Positions 17,016 to 25,264 of a stretch of DNA of 64,000 nt are shown here, in pieces. Where the stretch lies: NCBI GenBank assembly GCA_000016765.1, contig CP000699.1, forward strand, positions 1,612,001 through 1,676,000. The letters are read 5' to 3'. The position numbers and the translations under genes are program-made. Every line of letters starts with the position of its first letter. Position 1 is the first letter of the stretch. The notes under the pieces are model-generated. The model was not told the origin of the DNA. It worked only from the letters and a program-made list of their open reading frames with translations, and ran no database searches. This DNA is from Rhizorhabdus wittichii RW1. Its GTDB lineage: Bacteria > Pseudomonadota > Alphaproteobacteria > Sphingomonadales > Sphingomonadaceae.

Positions 17016-19727
17016 ATGACCGAGCTCAAGCCGATCGCCGGCCCCGGCGCGGGGGCCCGCGCCGCGCCGCCGCCGGGCGCCCGCGCGCTGTTCTGGCGGC
17101 TGGTCTGGCTCTACCAGGGCGGCTGCACCACCGCGATCGTCATCACCATGGCGCTGGTGCTGTTCGGGCTCGAGCTCGACCTGCGCCAATGGCTGATCCT
17201 GATCGGCATGACGCCGGTCGTCGTCGCCATCTACAACCTGTCCGACGTCTATCTGATCGTCCGCCACTATCGCCCGATCGACGCGGCGCTGCGCGCGCTC
17301 GACGCGGGCACGCAGCCGCCGCAGCCGGTGATCGTGGCGGCGGTGGTCCGCGCGCTCAACCTGCCCTTCTACTCGTTCATGCGCGTCACCTTCCTGCACG
17401 GTCCGATCGTCACGGTGATGGTGTGCATGGCGCTGCCCTTCGCCAACTGGGCGTTCGACGCCGGCTATCAGGGCTGGCAGGTGCTGGTGTTCGCCGCGAC
17501 CTGCCTGTTCTTCGCCTCCCCGACCCATGCGATCTTCGAATATTTCGGGGTGGCCCGCGCGCTGGTGCCGACGATCGTGCGGCTGTCGGAGCAGCTCGAC
17601 GGCGGCCTGCCGCCCGAATATCAGCGGCAGCTCGTCGCGATCCGGCTCAAGAGCAAGCTGCTCTACCTGACGATCTTCGTCGCCGCGCTGCCGCTGATCT
17701 TCTTCGCCGCCTCGATCATCTTCAAGGTGCAGCGGATGTTCGTCCTGCAAGGGATCGACCCGACGCCGTCGATGATGATGCCGCTCTATGTCTGGATCAC
17801 CGGCGTGGTCTGCGTCTGCATGCTCGGATCGGTGATGATGGCGCTGCTGACCGCGCACGAGGTGTCGCGATCGGCGAGCCGGCTGATCGACAGCATGCGC
17901 CAGGTCGAGCGCGGCGACCTCGACGAGGTGAAGCTGGAGGTCGTCTCCACCGACGAATATGCCGACATCTTCCGCGGCTTCCAGCACATGCTGGAGGCGC
18001 TGCGCGAGGAGCAGCTGATCCTCGAGGTCAGCAACGACCTGGCGGGCGAGCTGAAGCTGGAGATATTGATCGCGCGGATCATGCGGACGACGACCGAGCT
18101 GCTCAACGCCGAGCGGTCGACGCTGTTCGTCTACGACCGCAAGACCGACGAGCTGTTCTCGCTGTTCGCCGAGGGCGACCTGGTCCGCGAGATCCGCCTG
18201 CCGTCGAACCGCGGCATCGCCGGCGCGGTGTTCACCAGCGGCGTCGCCGAGACGATCACCGATCCCTATGCCGACCCGCGCTTCAACCCGGAGGTCGACC
18301 GCGCGACCGGCTTCGTCACCCGATCGATCCTGTGCCAGCCGATCTTCGACAAGCATGGCGGCCGGATCGGCGTGACCCAGGTGCTCAACAAGCGCGACGC
18401 GGCGGCCTTCACCGCCAAGGACGAGGCGCGGCTGCGCGCCTTCTCCGCGCAGATCGCGGTGTGCCTGGAGAATGCGCGGCTGTTCGACGACGTGCTCTAC
18501 ATGAAGAACTATAACGAGGCGATCCTCAAGAGCACCTCCAACGCCGTGATCACCTTCGACGAGGACCGGCGGATCGTCACCAGCAACGAGGCGGCCCGCC
18601 GGCTGATGGACGCGCCCGACGGGCTGATCGGCGCCAGCGCGCGCGACGCCTTCACCGGCAGCAACGACTGGATCGCCGAGCGGCTGGAACGCACCGACCG
18701 CGACCGGGAGGCCTATCTGGCGGTCGATGCCGAGCTGATCGGCCGCGACGGCAAGGCCGCCTCGATCAACCTCACCGCCGCGCCGCTGGTCGACGCCAAC
18801 GACGCGGTGATCGGGTCGATGCTGGTGATGGAGGACATCACCAGCGAGAAGCGCGTCCGGTCGACCATGGCGCGCTACATGTCGAAGGAGGTCGCCGACC
18901 AGCTATTGGAGGCCGGCGAGAGCGAGCTGACCGGCAAGGACCAGACCGTGTCGATCCTGTTCTCCGACGTGCGCGGCTTCACGACGATCGCCGAGAAGAT
19001 CGGCGCGCGCGAGACGGTGACGATGCTCAACAGCTATTTCACCGAGATGGTCGACGTGATCTTCGCCCATAAGGGCATCCTCGACAAATATATCGGCGAC
19101 GCGATCATGGCGCTGTTCGGCGCGCCCTTCGCCGGACCCAACGACGCCGACAACGCGGTGGCGACGGCGAACCAGATGCTGGTCGAACTCGCCGCGCTCA
19201 ACGCGAAGCGCTCGGCGATGGGAGAAAAGCCGATCGACATCGGGCTGGGCATCAGCACCGGCGACGTGATCGTCGGCAATATCGGCTCGATCAAGCGCAT
19301 GGAATATACGGTGATCGGCGACAGCGTGAACCTCGCCTCCCGGCTCGAAGGCGCCAACAAGGCCTATGGCTCGAAGATCCTCTTCTCCGAATTCACCCAT
19401 GCCCGGCTCGCCGATCCCAGGCTGGTGCGCGAGATCGACCTGATCCGGGTGAAGGGCAAGGACTTCCCGGTCGGCGTCCATGAATCGCTCGGCTATCGCG
19501 CGGCGGAGATCGACCGCGGGCTCGGCGCGATGCTGGAGCATTATGCGGCGGGCTTCGCCGCCTATCGCGCCATGGCCTGGGACGACGCCGAGCAGGCCTT
19601 CCTCGCCGCGCTCCGGGCGATGCCGGGCGACGGCCCCTCGGCCATGTATGTCGAGCGTTGCCGCGCCTTCGCCAAGACGCCCCCGCCCGCCGACTGGGAC
19701 GGGGTCTGGACGCTCACCTCCAAATAG
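17016..19727 (+). CDS. Membrane-bound class III adenylate cyclase with HAMP, GAF and PAS domains
   Basis: 903-residue sensor that probably makes cAMP. Layout: several N-terminal transmembrane helices (about residues 25-270), HAMP-like linker (about 279-328), GAF domain (about 340-495, with LLNAERSTLFVYDR), PAS domain (about 505-620, NAVITFDEDRRIVTSNEAA), cyclase homology domain (about 645-830). The cyclase carries both metal-binding aspartates (LFSDVRGFTT and KYIGDAIMALFG), the adenine-type Lys and Asp (Lys of DKYIGD and Asp of VIGDSVN) and the Arg of NLASRLEG, so it looks active. A C-terminal tail of about 70 residues is unassigned. It is alone on the plus strand between minus-strand operons. 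Confidence 0.92.
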   Translation: MTELKPIAGPGAGARAAPPPGARALFWRLVWLYQGGCTTAIVITMALVLFGLELDLRQWLILIGMTPVVVAIYNLSDVYLIVRHYRPIDAALRALDAGTQPPQPVIVAAVVRALNLPFYSFMRVTFLHGPIVTVMVCMALPFANWAFDAGYQGWQVLVFAATCLFFASPTHAIFEYFGVARALVPTIVRLSEQLDGGLPPEYQRQLVAIRLKSKLLYLTIFVAALPLIFFAASIIFKVQRMFVLQGIDPTPSMMMPLYVWITGVVCVCMLGSVMMALLTAHEVSRSASRLIDSMRQVERGDLDEVKLEVVSTDEYADIFRGFQHMLEALREEQLILEVSNDLAGELKLEILIARIMRTTTELLNAERSTLFVYDRKTDELFSLFAEGDLVREIRLPSNRGIAGAVFTSGVAETITDPYADPRFNPEVDRATGFVTRSILCQPIFDKHGGRIGVTQVLNKRDAAAFTAKDEARLRAFSAQIAVCLENARLFDDVLYMKNYNEAILKSTSNAVITFDEDRRIVTSNEAARRLMDAPDGLIGASARDAFTGSNDWIAERLERTDRDREAYLAVDAELIGRDGKAASINLTAAPLVDANDAVIGSMLVMEDITSEKRVRSTMARYMSKEVADQLLEAGESELTGKDQTVSILFSDVRGFTTIAEKIGARETVTMLNSYFTEMVDVIFAHKGILDKYIGDAIMALFGAPFAGPNDADNAVATANQMLVELAALNAKRSAMGEKPIDIGLGISTGDVIVGNIGSIKRMEYTVIGDSVNLASRLEGANKAYGSKILFSEFTHARLADPRLVREIDLIRVKGKDFPVGVHESLGYRAAEIDRGLGAMLEHYAAGFAAYRAMAWDDAEQAFLAALRAMPGDGPSAMYVERCRAFAKTPPPADWDGVWTLTSK

Positions 19728-19736
19728 GCGCGGCGC

Positions 19737-20798
19737 CTATCCCACCTGCGCCCAGGCGATCCGCGCCAGTTCGGGGAACATCTCCGCGCGCCGGGCGGCC
19801 TGGGCGGAGGCGGCGGTGCCGCGGATGACGCGGCCCTTGATGCCGTGGAAGATCGCCGCCATCCGGAAGAAGTTGAACGCGGTGTAGAAGCGGTAATTGG
19901 GGATCGACGCCCGCCCGGTGCGCGCGCAGTAGGCGGCGATGTAGCTCTCCTCGTCCGGGATGTTGAGCGCCTTCAGCTCGGCCCCGGCGAGCCCCGCGAC
20001 GATGTGCGGCGGCATGTGGTACATCATCGCGTGATAGGCGAAGTCGGCGAGCGGATGGCCGAGCGTCGACAATTCCCAGTCGAGCACCGCCAGCACGCGC
20101 GGCTCGCTCGGGTGGAAGATCATATTGTCTATACGAAAGTCGCCATGGACGATCGCGGTCTCGTCGCCGGGCGGGATGTTCGCGCGCAGCCAGTCGATCA
20201 CCCGGTCCATGTCGGGATCGCGGCCGGCGTCGGCGTCGTCGAGATATTGCTGCGACCAGCGGCCGATCTGCCGCTCGAAATAATTGCCTGGCCGACCATA
20301 GTCGCCGAGGCCGACCGCTTCGTAATCGACCTGGTGGAGCGCGGCGATCGTCGCGTTCATCGCGTCATAATAGACCGGGCGGTCGGCCGCCGCGATGCCG
20401 GGCAGGGTCGCGTCCCACAGGATGCGGCCCTCGACCATGTCCATGATGTAGAACCAGGTGCCGATGACCGCGTCGTCGGTGCACAAAGCATGGACATGGG
20501 CGACGGGGAAGCCCGCCTTCTCCAGCCCGGTCAGCACCTTCGCCTCGCGCTCGACCGCATGCGCGCCCTTGAGGAGCTGGCCCGACGGCTTGCGGCGCAG
20601 CACATAGGACCGCCCCGGCGTCACCAGCTTGTAGGTCGGGTTGGACTGGCCGCCCTTGAACTGCTCGACCGTCAGCGGTCCTTCGTAGCCGGGCACATGA
20701 TCGGCCATCCAGCGCGCCAGCCCCGCCTCGTCGAAGGCGAAGCCGGCACGGACCGGGGTGGTGCCGCTATTCTCGTCCTGGCCGATCCCCCCGCTCAT
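19737..20798 (-). CDS. APH-family phosphotransferase, ACAD10/11- or LvaA-like
   Basis: 353-residue kinase-fold protein of the aminoglycoside phosphotransferase superfamily. Visible motifs: FKGGQSNPTYKL nucleotide loop, the catalytic HGDFRIDNMIF (HxD-x4-N) and the metal-binding VLDWELSTLGHPLAD. This subgroup is fused to or paired with acyl-CoA dehydrogenases; in the Pseudomonas levulinate pathway LvaA phosphorylates the 4-hydroxyl of an acyl-CoA, and ACAD10/11 do likewise in animals. Here the start at 20798 overlaps the stop of the acyl-CoA dehydrogenase by four bases, which supports the same pairing. Antibiotic resistance is unlikely. Confidence 0.85.
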   Translation of the reverse strand: MSGGIGQDENSGTTPVRAGFAFDEAGLARWMADHVPGYEGPLTVEQFKGGQSNPTYKLVTPGRSYVLRRKPSGQLLKGAHAVEREAKVLTGLEKAGFPVAHVHALCTDDAVIGTWFYIMDMVEGRILWDATLPGIAAADRPVYYDAMNATIAALHQVDYEAVGLGDYGRPGNYFERQIGRWSQQYLDDADAGRDPDMDRVIDWLRANIPPGDETAIVHGDFRIDNMIFHPSEPRVLAVLDWELSTLGHPLADFAYHAMMYHMPPHIVAGLAGAELKALNIPDEESYIAAYCARTGRASIPNYRFYTAFNFFRMAAIFHGIKGRVIRGTAASAQAARRAEMFPELARIAWAQVG

Positions 20799-21958
20799 GC
20801 CGCATGGGCCCTGGCATGGTCGCGCTTGAGCTTCTTGGCGAGCGACCATTTGTGGACCTCGGTCGGGCCGTCATAGATGCGGAAGGCGCGGATCTCGCGG
20901 AAGATCTGCTCGACCACGGTGTCGCGCGACACGCCCATGCCGCCCATCACCTGGATGCAGCGATCGGCGACCCGGTAGAGTGCCTCCGACACCTGCACCT
21001 TCGCCATCGAGCTTTCGACCGTGCCGAGCGAGCCGTCGTCGAGCACCCCGGCGCACCAGTCGATCATCAGCTCGGCCTGCTGCAGGTCGATCATGTTCTC
21101 GGCCAGCATGAAGCCGACGCCCTCATGGTCGATCAGCTTCTTGCCGAACCCCTCGCGCCGGCAGGCATAGTCGACCGCGATCTCCTGCGCCCGCGTCGCG
21201 CAGCCGAGCCAGCGCATGCAATGCGACAGCCGCGCCGGGGAGAGGCGCACCTGGGCATATTTGAACCCCTCGCCGCTCGCGCCCAGCATCTGGCACTCAT
21301 GCACGCGGAGGTCGTCGATCAGCACGACCGAATGGCCGCCCGGCATCGAGCTGTCGATCGTCTCCAGCACCCGCTCGATGCGGATCGCCGGATCGGGCAG
21401 GTCGACCAGGAACATGCAGGCGCCGTCCTCCGACTTCGCCATGACGATGCCGACCTTCGCTCCGTCGGCGCCGGTGATGAAAGCCTTGCGGCCGTTGATC
21501 ACCCAATGATCGCCGTCGCGGTGGCACAGCGTCTGCATCATCGACGGGTCGGAACCCGCCCCGCCCTCCAGCGCCGGCTCGGTCATGAAGAAGGCCGAGC
21601 GGCTCTCCCCCGACACGAGCTGGTCGAGGAAGCGCGCCTTGAGCTCGGGCGTGCCGATCTTGCCGATCAGGTACATGTTGCCCTCGTCGGGCGCCATGGT
21701 GTTGACCGCAAGCGGCCCGAGCGGCGACAGCCCCGACGCCTTGAGCACGATCGCGGTCTCGCGCTGGGTGAGGTGCGATCCGTCGGGCAGGATGTGCGGG
21801 GTGAGGACGCCCGCCGCCCGCGCCTTGACGCGCATCTCCTGGACCAGCGCGTCGCTGGGGCCATGGTCGCCGCAGCGCGGGTCCTTCTCATAGGGGATGA
21901 CGGTTTCGCGGACGAAGGCCTCGACGCGGGCGGCGATCGCAAGGGCGCGTTCGGTCAT
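20795..21958 (-). CDS. Acyl-CoA dehydrogenase, ACAD10/11- or LvaC-like
   Basis: 387-residue FAD enzyme with the family fold: MTEPALEGGAGSDPS near residue 130, INGRKAFITGA, and the C-terminal FREIRAFRIYDGPTEVH. In the ACAD10/11 and LvaC group the enzyme acts on a 4-phosphoacyl-CoA made by the partner kinase, giving an enoyl-CoA. The ATG at 21958 has GGAAG upstream; the longer frame to 22000 overlaps the SDR gene. Translationally coupled to the phosphotransferase downstream. Confidence 0.88.
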   Translation of the reverse strand: MTERALAIAARVEAFVRETVIPYEKDPRCGDHGPSDALVQEMRVKARAAGVLTPHILPDGSHLTQRETAIVLKASGLSPLGPLAVNTMAPDEGNMYLIGKIGTPELKARFLDQLVSGESRSAFFMTEPALEGGAGSDPSMMQTLCHRDGDHWVINGRKAFITGADGAKVGIVMAKSEDGACMFLVDLPDPAIRIERVLETIDSSMPGGHSVVLIDDLRVHECQMLGASGEGFKYAQVRLSPARLSHCMRWLGCATRAQEIAVDYACRREGFGKKLIDHEGVGFMLAENMIDLQQAELMIDWCAGVLDDGSLGTVESSMAKVQVSEALYRVADRCIQVMGGMGVSRDTVVEQIFREIRAFRIYDGPTEVHKWSLAKKLKRDHARAHAA

Positions 21959-21971
21959 GGATGATCTTCCT

Positions 21972-22727
21972 TCAAAGCGAGCTGACGAGGTGGCCGCCAT
22001 CGGCGACGAGCGCCGATCCGGTCATGTAGGTGGAGGCATCGGACGCGAGCAGCAGCAGCGGCCCGTCGAGTTCGTGCGCATCGCCGAGGCGGCGCTGCGG
22101 TATGCGCTGGATCATCCGCTTGCCGCCCTCCGTCTCCCAGGCGGACCGGTTGAGATCGGTCTCGATATAGCCGGGGCAGAGCGCGTTCACGCGGATGCCG
22201 AAGCGCGCCAGTTCGAGCGCGGCCGACTTGGTGAGCTGGATCGCCGCCGCCTTGGAGATCGCATAGGTCGACACATGGGCGCCCTGCCGCAGGCCCAGGA
22301 TCGAGGCGATGTTGATGATCGACCCGCCCTTGCCGCGCGCCTTCATCGCCCGCGCCGCCGCCTGGGTGAGCAGGAACATGCCCTTGGCGTTGGTGCCGAC
22401 CACCCGGTCCCAATCCTCCTCGCTCTGGTCGAGGAAGGGCTTCTCCACCACCACCCCGGCATTGTTGACGAAGATGTCGACGTCGGCGAGCAGCGGCTCG
22501 ATCGCGGCGATGCTGGCGGAATCCGCCACGTCGAGCGCCGCCGTCTCGCATCGCCCGCCCGCCGCCTCGATCCCGGCCGCCACTCCGGCCAGCGCCTCCC
22601 GGCGCCGCGCGGCGATGATCAGGGTGGCGCCGGCGCGCGCCAGCACCTGCGCGAAATGGGCGCCGAGCCCGCCCGAGGCGCCGGTGACGAAGGCGGTCTT
22701 CCCGCTCAGATCGTGAAGGTCAGGCAT
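21972..22727 (-). CDS. Short-chain dehydrogenase/reductase (SDR)
   Basis: 251-residue NAD(P)-dependent oxidoreductase. Rossmann motif VTGASGGLGAHF near the N-terminus, NNAGV, and the catalytic Ser and YAISK (YxxxK) are all present. The start at 22727 is chosen because AAGGAG lies seven bases upstream. First gene of the SDR, dehydrogenase, kinase operon; by analogy with LvaD it may reduce a 4-oxoacyl-CoA or oxidise a hydroxyacyl-CoA, but the substrate is not readable. Confidence 0.9.
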   Translation of the reverse strand: MPDLHDLSGKTAFVTGASGGLGAHFAQVLARAGATLIIAARRREALAGVAAGIEAAGGRCETAALDVADSASIAAIEPLLADVDIFVNNAGVVVEKPFLDQSEEDWDRVVGTNAKGMFLLTQAAARAMKARGKGGSIINIASILGLRQGAHVSTYAISKAAAIQLTKSAALELARFGIRVNALCPGYIETDLNRSAWETEGGKRMIQRIPQRRLGDAHELDGPLLLLASDASTYMTGSALVADGGHLVSSL

Positions 22728-22774
22728 CCGGGCTCCTTGCGACTCCATGCGATTGCCCCTCGACTATGGAACAA

Positions 22775-22789
22775 GATTGTGGAACAATC
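22775..22789. promoter_or_regulatory. Palindromic GntR-type operator
   Basis: GATTGT-GGA-ACAATC is a perfect 15-bp palindrome in the 68 bases between the divergent SDR and gntR starts. FadR/FCD-type GntR regulators commonly bind TTGT-N3-ACAA type sites, so this probably controls both directions. A partial copy (TGGAACAA) lies just upstream. Confidence 0.6.
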
Positions 22790-22795
22790 AATGCC

Positions 22796-23479
22796 ATGAC
22801 GACCGATGCCGGATCATCGCCCGCCCTCCACTGGCCCGGACCCGAGCCCGCCGGCGCGGCGCGGCGGGTCTATCTCGGCATCCTCCAGGACCTCGAAAGC
22901 GGGCGGATGGTGCCCGGCCAGCGGCTGATCGAGACCGACCTCGCCGCCCGGTTCGAGGTCGGCCGCAACGCGGTGCGCGAGGCGATGCAGCATCTGGCGG
23001 TGCGCGGGGTGGTCGACCTCAGCCCCAACCGCTCGCCCGCGATCCGGCGGCTCGACCTCGCCGAGACCTTCGAGGTGCTCGACGTCGCCGAGGCGATGAC
23101 CCGGCTCGTCGCGCGCGCCGCCGCGAAGGGGTTCCGCGACGAGCATGGCGCGCTGCTCTCGACGGCGCTCGACGAGCTGGTCGAGGCCGCGCCGGGCGGC
23201 GAGGCGGCGGCGTTCAGCCGGGCGCGGCGCGGCTTCTATCGCGCGCTGCTGCTGATCGGCGGCAATCGCGAGGCGCAGCGGCTGTTCCCGGCGATCGGCA
23301 TCCACATCATCCACGCGCAATATCCGTCGCCCCGACTGCGCGGCATCCGACTGGCCGACTATCAGGCGATCGCCCGCGCGATCGCCGCGCGAGACGCCGA
23401 CGCCGCCGAGCGCGCCGCAACCGGACATGTCGACAATGTCCGCGCCGTGATCCGCGAACTGACGACCGCCCATCCGTAA
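22796..23479 (+). CDS. GntR-family regulator with FCD domain
   Basis: 227-residue transcription factor: N-terminal winged helix (LIETDLAARFEVGRNAVREAMQHL, about residues 45-70) and a C-terminal all-helical FCD effector domain. Start placed at 22796 because an in-frame ATG at 22766 would put the palindromic operator inside the coding region. Divergent from the SDR operon and likely its repressor; the ligand is probably an acyl-CoA or related acid (inference). Confidence 0.88.
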   Translation: MTTDAGSSPALHWPGPEPAGAARRVYLGILQDLESGRMVPGQRLIETDLAARFEVGRNAVREAMQHLAVRGVVDLSPNRSPAIRRLDLAETFEVLDVAEAMTRLVARAAAKGFRDEHGALLSTALDELVEAAPGGEAAAFSRARRGFYRALLLIGGNREAQRLFPAIGIHIIHAQYPSPRLRGIRLADYQAIARAIAARDADAAERAATGHVDNVRAVIRELTTAHP

Positions 23480-23523
23480 TAAAGCCTGTTTACGGCCGGC
23501 GCCGGGACAGTCATGATCGGGCC

Positions 23524-24222
23524 ATGCGGGGGCACATCATCAACATCTTGCTGGCGGGCGCGCTGCTGCTGCCTTCGGTGGCCCGGGCGCAGGACGGGGC
23601 CGAGACGCCGGCGGTATCGATCGCCTATAATGCCGCGCTCGTCTCCGACTATCGCTTCCGCGGGATCAGCTACACGACGCGCCATCCCGCCGTGCAGGTG
23701 GGCGCGGACCTGACCACCCGATCGGGCTGGTTCCTCGGCACCTGGTGGACCAATGTCTCCGACTACGGCACCTCGAACCTGGAGATCGACCTCTATGGCG
23801 GCTATGGCGGCTCGGTCGCGGGGTTCGACTATTCGGCGACGCTCTACACCTATGTCTATCCGGGTGGGGTGAACACCGATTATTACGAGCTGCAGGGGAC
23901 GATCGCGCGGACGATCGGGCCGGTCACCTCGACCCTGACGCTCGCCTACACGCCCAACCAGTGGAACACCGATCGCGACAATCTCTACGTCGCGCTCGGC
24001 AGCGACGTGGCGCTGGGGCAGCTGCCGCTGACCGCGTCGTTCAGCGTCGGCCGCGAGAATGGCAGCTACGACCATAAATGGGACTGGTCGGCGGGCCTGA
24101 CCTACAAGCTCGACGCGCTCGACCTGTCGGCCACCTATGTCGACAGCAATTACAAGGGCGCGCTCGAAGCCGGCAAGAACGCCCGCGCCGGCGTCGTCCT
24201 GTCGGCCAAGGCCAGTTTCTAG
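23524..24222 (+). CDS. TorF-family putative porin
   Basis: 232-residue outer-membrane beta-barrel protein with a signal peptide (MRGHIINILLAGALLLPSVARAQ) and alternating aromatic beta strands (YNAALVSDYRFRGISYT is the family signature near residue 35), ending in Phe. Members are found widely in sphingomonads and other proteobacteria; the solute is unknown. It follows gntR by 44 bases and may be in the same transcript. Confidence 0.85.
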   Translation: MRGHIINILLAGALLLPSVARAQDGAETPAVSIAYNAALVSDYRFRGISYTTRHPAVQVGADLTTRSGWFLGTWWTNVSDYGTSNLEIDLYGGYGGSVAGFDYSATLYTYVYPGGVNTDYYELQGTIARTIGPVTSTLTLAYTPNQWNTDRDNLYVALGSDVALGQLPLTASFSVGRENGSYDHKWDWSAGLTYKLDALDLSATYVDSNYKGALEAGKNARAGVVLSAKASF

Positions 24223-24234
24223 GGACCTGCGGCG

Positions 24235-25029
24235 ATGGTACGGCTCTTCCTCTCGGTCGACATGGCCGGATCGACCCAGTTCAAGGCCCGCTTCACCGAC
24301 GGCGGAAGCTGGCTCGACACCTTCCGGACCTTCTTCACCAACTTCCCGCTGATGCTCGCCGGGCAGGTCGGCTTCGCCTTCCTGGAGGAAGGGGAGACGC
24401 CGTCTGTCGAGGTGTGGAAGGTGATGGGCGACGAGGTGATCTTCGTCGCCACCCCGACCAGCGCGGAGGAGCTGGTCAACCTGCTGCTCGCGCTGCTGCG
24501 GACGATGAACGCTTATGAAGAGCGCTATCTGGAGGACCTGCCGCTCCGGCTGAAGGGAACCGCCTGGCTCGCCGACTTCGCGGGGCCGAACATCGAACTG
24601 GAGATTCCCGAGCTGTCGGGCGGCGAGAGCGTCCGCGCGATCGACTTCATCGGGCCCGACCTCGACCTCGGCTTCCGCGTCACCAAATTCGCGCGGCCCG
24701 CCTGCCTCACCCTGTCGCTCGACGTCGCCGACCTGGTGCTGACCGCCGGCAATGCCGATCAGGTCGCGCTCCACCTGATCGGGGCGGAGGAGCTGAAAGG
24801 GGTGATGTTCGGCCGGCCCTATCCGATCCTCTGGATGCTGGAGGCCGGCGAGGACTTCAACTTCATGCCATGGGAGGTGGAGCAGTGCCCGCACATGGCA
24901 CGAGCCACCGGCATGCCGCCGACGCCCGCCTCCGACATCGAACGGGCGATCGCCAATATCCGCCTCTACCTGCGCAAGATGCACGGGGTGCAGCGGCCCC
25001 GGCTGGAGCTCGGCCCGCCCGCCGCCTGA
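24235..25029 (+). CDS. Divergent stand-alone class III nucleotide cyclase-like protein
   Basis: 264 residues, no signal peptide or membrane segment. I recognise a cyclase-homology pattern: LFLSVDMAGST (first metal Asp at residue 9) and VWKVMGDEVIFVA (second Asp at residue 66, Lys at 62), then DLDLGFRVTKFARP where G146, V149 and R154 match the G..VN.A.R motif, with Thr replacing the usual Asn. The core is unlike the cyclase at 17016. It starts 12 bases after the porin stop. It may make a cyclic nucleotide or be a sensor with a cyclase fold; the function is not established. Confidence 0.65.
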   Translation: MVRLFLSVDMAGSTQFKARFTDGGSWLDTFRTFFTNFPLMLAGQVGFAFLEEGETPSVEVWKVMGDEVIFVATPTSAEELVNLLLALLRTMNAYEERYLEDLPLRLKGTAWLADFAGPNIELEIPELSGGESVRAIDFIGPDLDLGFRVTKFARPACLTLSLDVADLVLTAGNADQVALHLIGAEELKGVMFGRPYPILWMLEAGEDFNFMPWEVEQCPHMARATGMPPTPASDIERAIANIRLYLRKMHGVQRPRLELGPPAA

Positions 25030-25264
25030 GCGGAACCGACGCGCCGCCTTGCCCCGGCAAGGCGCGCCGATGTCGGGAATGGCGATGAGGTCGCGCGGCA
25101 ACGACAGACCCTTCCTCGCGCCGCCGCAGCCAATATTGCCCTATGTTGCCGGATCATTGCCCCGTGTAGCGAAAACGTCACCAACGCGTGGAATAGGCCC
25201 GTTCCAGATTACATGCGGCGCCGCGGAAAAATCCTTGCGACGCCTCTTCGACAAGGGGCCCTAA

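Noticed and set aside
19737-20798. Aminoglycoside resistance gene
   Set aside because: The APH fold is present, but the overlap with an acyl-CoA dehydrogenase and SDR points to ACAD10/11-type metabolism.
24235-25029. Pycsar or CBASS anti-phage system around the cyclase-like gene
   Set aside because: No effector gene (TIR, phospholipase, nuclease or membrane effector) is adjacent; neighbours are a porin and a TonB receptor.
25046-25063. Hairpin GCCTTGCC / GGCAAGGC after the cyclase-like gene as a terminator
   Set aside because: Two-base loop and no T-run; likely chance or part of a repeat.
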